Made by a program: the position numbers and the translations under genes. From Ensifer sp. USDA 6670 (GTDB lineage Bacteria; Pseudomonadota; Alphaproteobacteria; Rhizobiales; Rhizobiaceae), in the NCBI GenBank assembly GCA_000421085.1, contig ATWE01000002.1, positions 1-64,000 of the forward strand: a stretch of DNA of 64,000 bases. Reading direction: 5' to 3'. The first letter of the stretch is position 1, and each line of letters starts with the position of its first letter. The notes beneath the pieces were generated by a model. The model worked only from the letters and a program-made list of their open reading frames with translations, did no database searches and had not been told where the DNA came from. Positions 62,072-64,000 of the stretch are shown here, piece after piece.

Positions 62072-62803
62072 CTAGCGGCTTGAACCGCTCCACAACGGAA
62101 TGCCTAATTCTTCCGAAACCGGCGGATCCGCCGTGAAGATCGGGCGACCCTCGCCAATCAGCTTGGAAACCAGGACTTTATCCATTTGAATATGGAGACG
62201 CGCCAAACCAGTTGAATTGTAGACGTGACCGCTTGAGTTCGGGTTTATTCCCGTGACTATGACGGCGGGTGCTCCGTTGTAGAGGGCAAAAAGGACCGCG
62301 TTCATTCCGTTTGAGCATTTGGAATCGGCGTCCATCTCGAGGGAGCGCAAGTCAGCCACGCGATCCAGCAACGCCATCCGCTCGTATCGATCGACGATTT
62401 CCAGTCGATCGTATTTATAGTCGAACGCCCGCAAACCTTCCTCCAGGCGCGCGCGATCGTCCTTGCGCCAGAGAAACACGTAGAGCGTCCCTGTACGCTG
62501 CCCTTTCAAGACGCGCCTGACCTCGATCGCGTTGGGCGTGGTTCCTTCGACCTGATTGAACATCATCATCGTCATGTCCGGCGCATCGACGCCCCACTGG
62601 CCGATGACAGATTGCGAGCCGTTCACGGTAATGATCTTGAAGCTCTCGTCCAAACCGGCCGGTCTATTGGAGACAGGCGCGGATCCGACAACCACGACGG
62701 GGCTGTCGAACCGAAACGGGGCAGCCGGCGGATCCGGGCGCAGTATACGGTACTTCAGATTTCGGTATATGCGCTTTCGCGCGTCGGAGATCCATGACCC
62801 CAT
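62072..62803 (-). CDS. GT29/GT42/DUF115-like Rossmann protein 3
   Basis: 243 residues. Basic N-terminus, then SPVVVVGSAPVSNRPAGLDE, SFKIITVNGSQSVIGQWGVD, DMTMMMFNQVEG; second motif SKCSNGMNAVLFALYNGAPA, VIVTGINPNSSGHVYNSTGL, RLHIQMDKVLVSKLIGEG, matching the G..A...A....V...G.....H.....D.. pattern of protein 1. Probably a cytosolic glycosyltransferase. Confidence 0.65.
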   Translation of the reverse strand: MGSWISDARKRIYRNLKYRILRPDPPAAPFRFDSPVVVVGSAPVSNRPAGLDESFKIITVNGSQSVIGQWGVDAPDMTMMMFNQVEGTTPNAIEVRRVLKGQRTGTLYVFLWRKDDRARLEEGLRAFDYKYDRLEIVDRYERMALLDRVADLRSLEMDADSKCSNGMNAVLFALYNGAPAVIVTGINPNSSGHVYNSTGLARLHIQMDKVLVSKLIGEGRPIFTADPPVSEELGIPLWSGSSR

Positions 62804-62840
62804 ATATCCTCACCAGAAATCGATATCAGGAATTTCGATG

Positions 62841-63671
62841 CTAAGCGTTCGTTTTCTTTAGAAACTTCGGCTTCAGCCGACGTAAAAATTGGTCGAAGGA
62901 CCGAACTGCGTTTGTCAGGGAAATCAATTTATCCACTTGCGCATCGGTCTGGCTCAGACGCAGTGACAGGACTTCTGCGATCGTCGCGGAAATTTCGGCT
63001 GCGGGCAACTCCGGGAAACGCGAGGCAAGCATCGTGTAGCTGTTGGCCGGGCTGCCACCATGCATCGTCAACTTGCCCACACGTGCGAAGAGGCGCAGGA
63101 AGACCTGCTCGAAAGTCCAGTCGTGGACGGCCACCACCCGCCACTTGTCGCTGCGCTTTGCCGAGAAGCCGGCAAGAACGATTTCGGCAGAAAGAGACTG
63201 ATTCACCAGCCATAGGGCCATGGCGAAGCCGCTTGTGGCGACTTTGTCTCGCGGGTAAAAGTCAGCGCAGAAGCCCGTCAAATCCAGATGCCCGGTGGGC
63301 GTACCCAAGTAATCCGCGTTTGTGTTCAGTCTCTCGCTCTCCGCCAGGCGAATGTTCATGATGCCCAGGAACTTCTCGGGCGCAAACAGCTTGACGACGT
63401 CGGCGACCTCGTTTCGGTATACGATGTTGGCGCCTCGTGGTTGAGCGCGCGATATCAGGAGGGAGTGGCCGGAAAATTGCTCATCGAGTACTTTGTAGAC
63501 CTTGTTGAAGAATACGAAGAGGGCCGTCCCAGGGTATTCGTCCTGGAGTTCCTTCACGCTTACCTCATCACTGTTGGCAACGAGGATGACGTGTGAATAC
63601 CTGGAAAACAGAGCCCGCCATTGCTCGGGCGTCGCCAAATTCTCCGTCGCTCCGGAAACCGGAAAGTCCAT
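62841..63671 (-). CDS. GT29/GT42-like Rossmann protein 4, divergent
   Basis: 276 residues. The first motif is weak (HVILVANSDEVSVKELQDEY, FVFFNKVYKVLDEQFSG, keeping the N), but the second motif is clear: TSGFAMALWLVNQSLSAEIV, LAGFSAKRSDKWRVVAVHDW, TFEQVFLRLFARVGKLTMHG. Basic C-terminus (LRRLKPKFLKKTNA). Likely the same superfamily as the neighbours, farther diverged. Confidence 0.6.
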   Translation of the reverse strand: MDFPVSGATENLATPEQWRALFSRYSHVILVANSDEVSVKELQDEYPGTALFVFFNKVYKVLDEQFSGHSLLISRAQPRGANIVYRNEVADVVKLFAPEKFLGIMNIRLAESERLNTNADYLGTPTGHLDLTGFCADFYPRDKVATSGFAMALWLVNQSLSAEIVLAGFSAKRSDKWRVVAVHDWTFEQVFLRLFARVGKLTMHGGSPANSYTMLASRFPELPAAEISATIAEVLSLRLSQTDAQVDKLISLTNAVRSFDQFLRRLKPKFLKKTNA

Positions 63672-63812
63672 GCTTACTCATCCCAACCTTAGCGTGCCTT
63701 GAGCGCGCGACCTTTCGGTGTTGCCGAAGCCCGGATTCCAAGTTCGGCTCTCTCCCTCTATAAAGGCCATGCTTTCCAAGTGAAAGCCGGTGCCGTCAAC
63801 CTTGGGGCGTAA

Positions 63813-64000
63813 ATGTTCAAAATAAATGCTAAAGCACACCTTACGAGAGAACTTGCGATCACGCCCCCGCCAGGCGACTTCAATAGACACGGCATCGCGA
63901 TCGTCGCCTGCGTGAAAAACGAGGCCAGCTACATCGAGGAATGGGTGCGATTTCACCGAGCCGTGGGTGTTCGCCATTTCTGTCTCTACGATGACGGCTC
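63813..64000 (+). CDS. GT92-like glycosyltransferase, N-terminal part
   Basis: Starts at ATG 63813 and runs off the window. After about 30 residues it reads GIAIVACVKNEASYIEEWVR followed by FHRAVGVRHFCLYDDGS, the opening of the GT92/DUF23-type glycosyltransferase domain (VKNE..Y..EW..FH...GV.H...YDDGS). Divergent from the Rossmann-protein gene at 63671 across about 140 bp. Confidence 0.8.
   Translation, partial: MFKINAKAHLTRELAITPPPGDFNRHGIAIVACVKNEASYIEEWVRFHRAVGVRHFCLYDDG

Overview
The window reads as a GC-rich alphaproteobacterial replicon, most likely a plasmid or megaplasmid of Sinorhizobium/Ensifer or a close Rhizobiaceae relative. This is inferred from gene content: ExoF/ExoY-type polysaccharide genes, a KpsF/K-antigen-like locus, large sugar ABC operons, RES/Xre and ParD/ParE-like toxin-antitoxin pairs, and a repC remnant of the repABC plasmid family. 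No rRNA, tRNA or CRISPR array was seen.

Layout. 0.2-3.2 kb: an IS110-family transposase, a methyltransferase scrap, and a Tat-exported hydrolase divergent from an HxlR regulator. 3.7-10.6 kb: more regulator-enzyme pairs (oxidoreductase/Rrf2, NmrA/AraC, TetR/hydrolase) plus a Cys-nucleophile hydrolase. 10.6-16.4 kb: sparse, with small proteins, an unusual seven-TM protein and several decayed genes (dienelactone hydrolase, JmjC/cupin, an Xre tail). 16.4-18.8 kb: a NarL-type two-component system. 19.0-33.1 kb: a polysaccharide locus with a YdcF-like protein, a Wzy-like polymerase and a small membrane protein on one side of a repeat-rich intergenic region. The other side is a seven- or eight-gene operon (initiating sugar transferase, WecB, unknown protein, WecG/TagA, GT4, Wzc-like copolymerase, ExoF-like exporter, Wzx), closed by a convergent GH18 glycosidase. 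The set predicts a Wzx/Wzy-type N-acetylhexosamine-containing polymer, reminiscent of holdfast or unipolar adhesins.

33.3-47.6 kb: a cNMP-binding remnant and a broken alpha-carbonic anhydrase precede two sugar-import operons. The first is CUT2-type with a fused double permease and is followed by an HtrA-like protease. The second is CUT1-type and continues into a SUMF1-like protein that lacks the catalytic cysteines of formylglycine-generating enzyme and into a beta-propeller protein. A truncated HAD phosphatase marks the edge of a mosaic. 47.6-52.3 kb: a mobile/plasmid-derived patch with tandem repeats, a recombinase-like inverted repeat, a ParD/ParE pair running into a tyrosine recombinase, a duplicated recombinase tail, RES/Xre, and a frameshifted repC fragment.

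52.4-64 kb: a capsule/K-antigen-like locus with a pyruvyltransferase, an O-acyltransferase, a KpsF arabinose-5-phosphate isomerase (Kdo precursor supply), GT39/83-, GT8- and GT92-like transferases, and four divergent Rossmann proteins resembling GT29/GT42/DUF115 sialyl- or nonulosonyl-transferases. The locus continues beyond the window.
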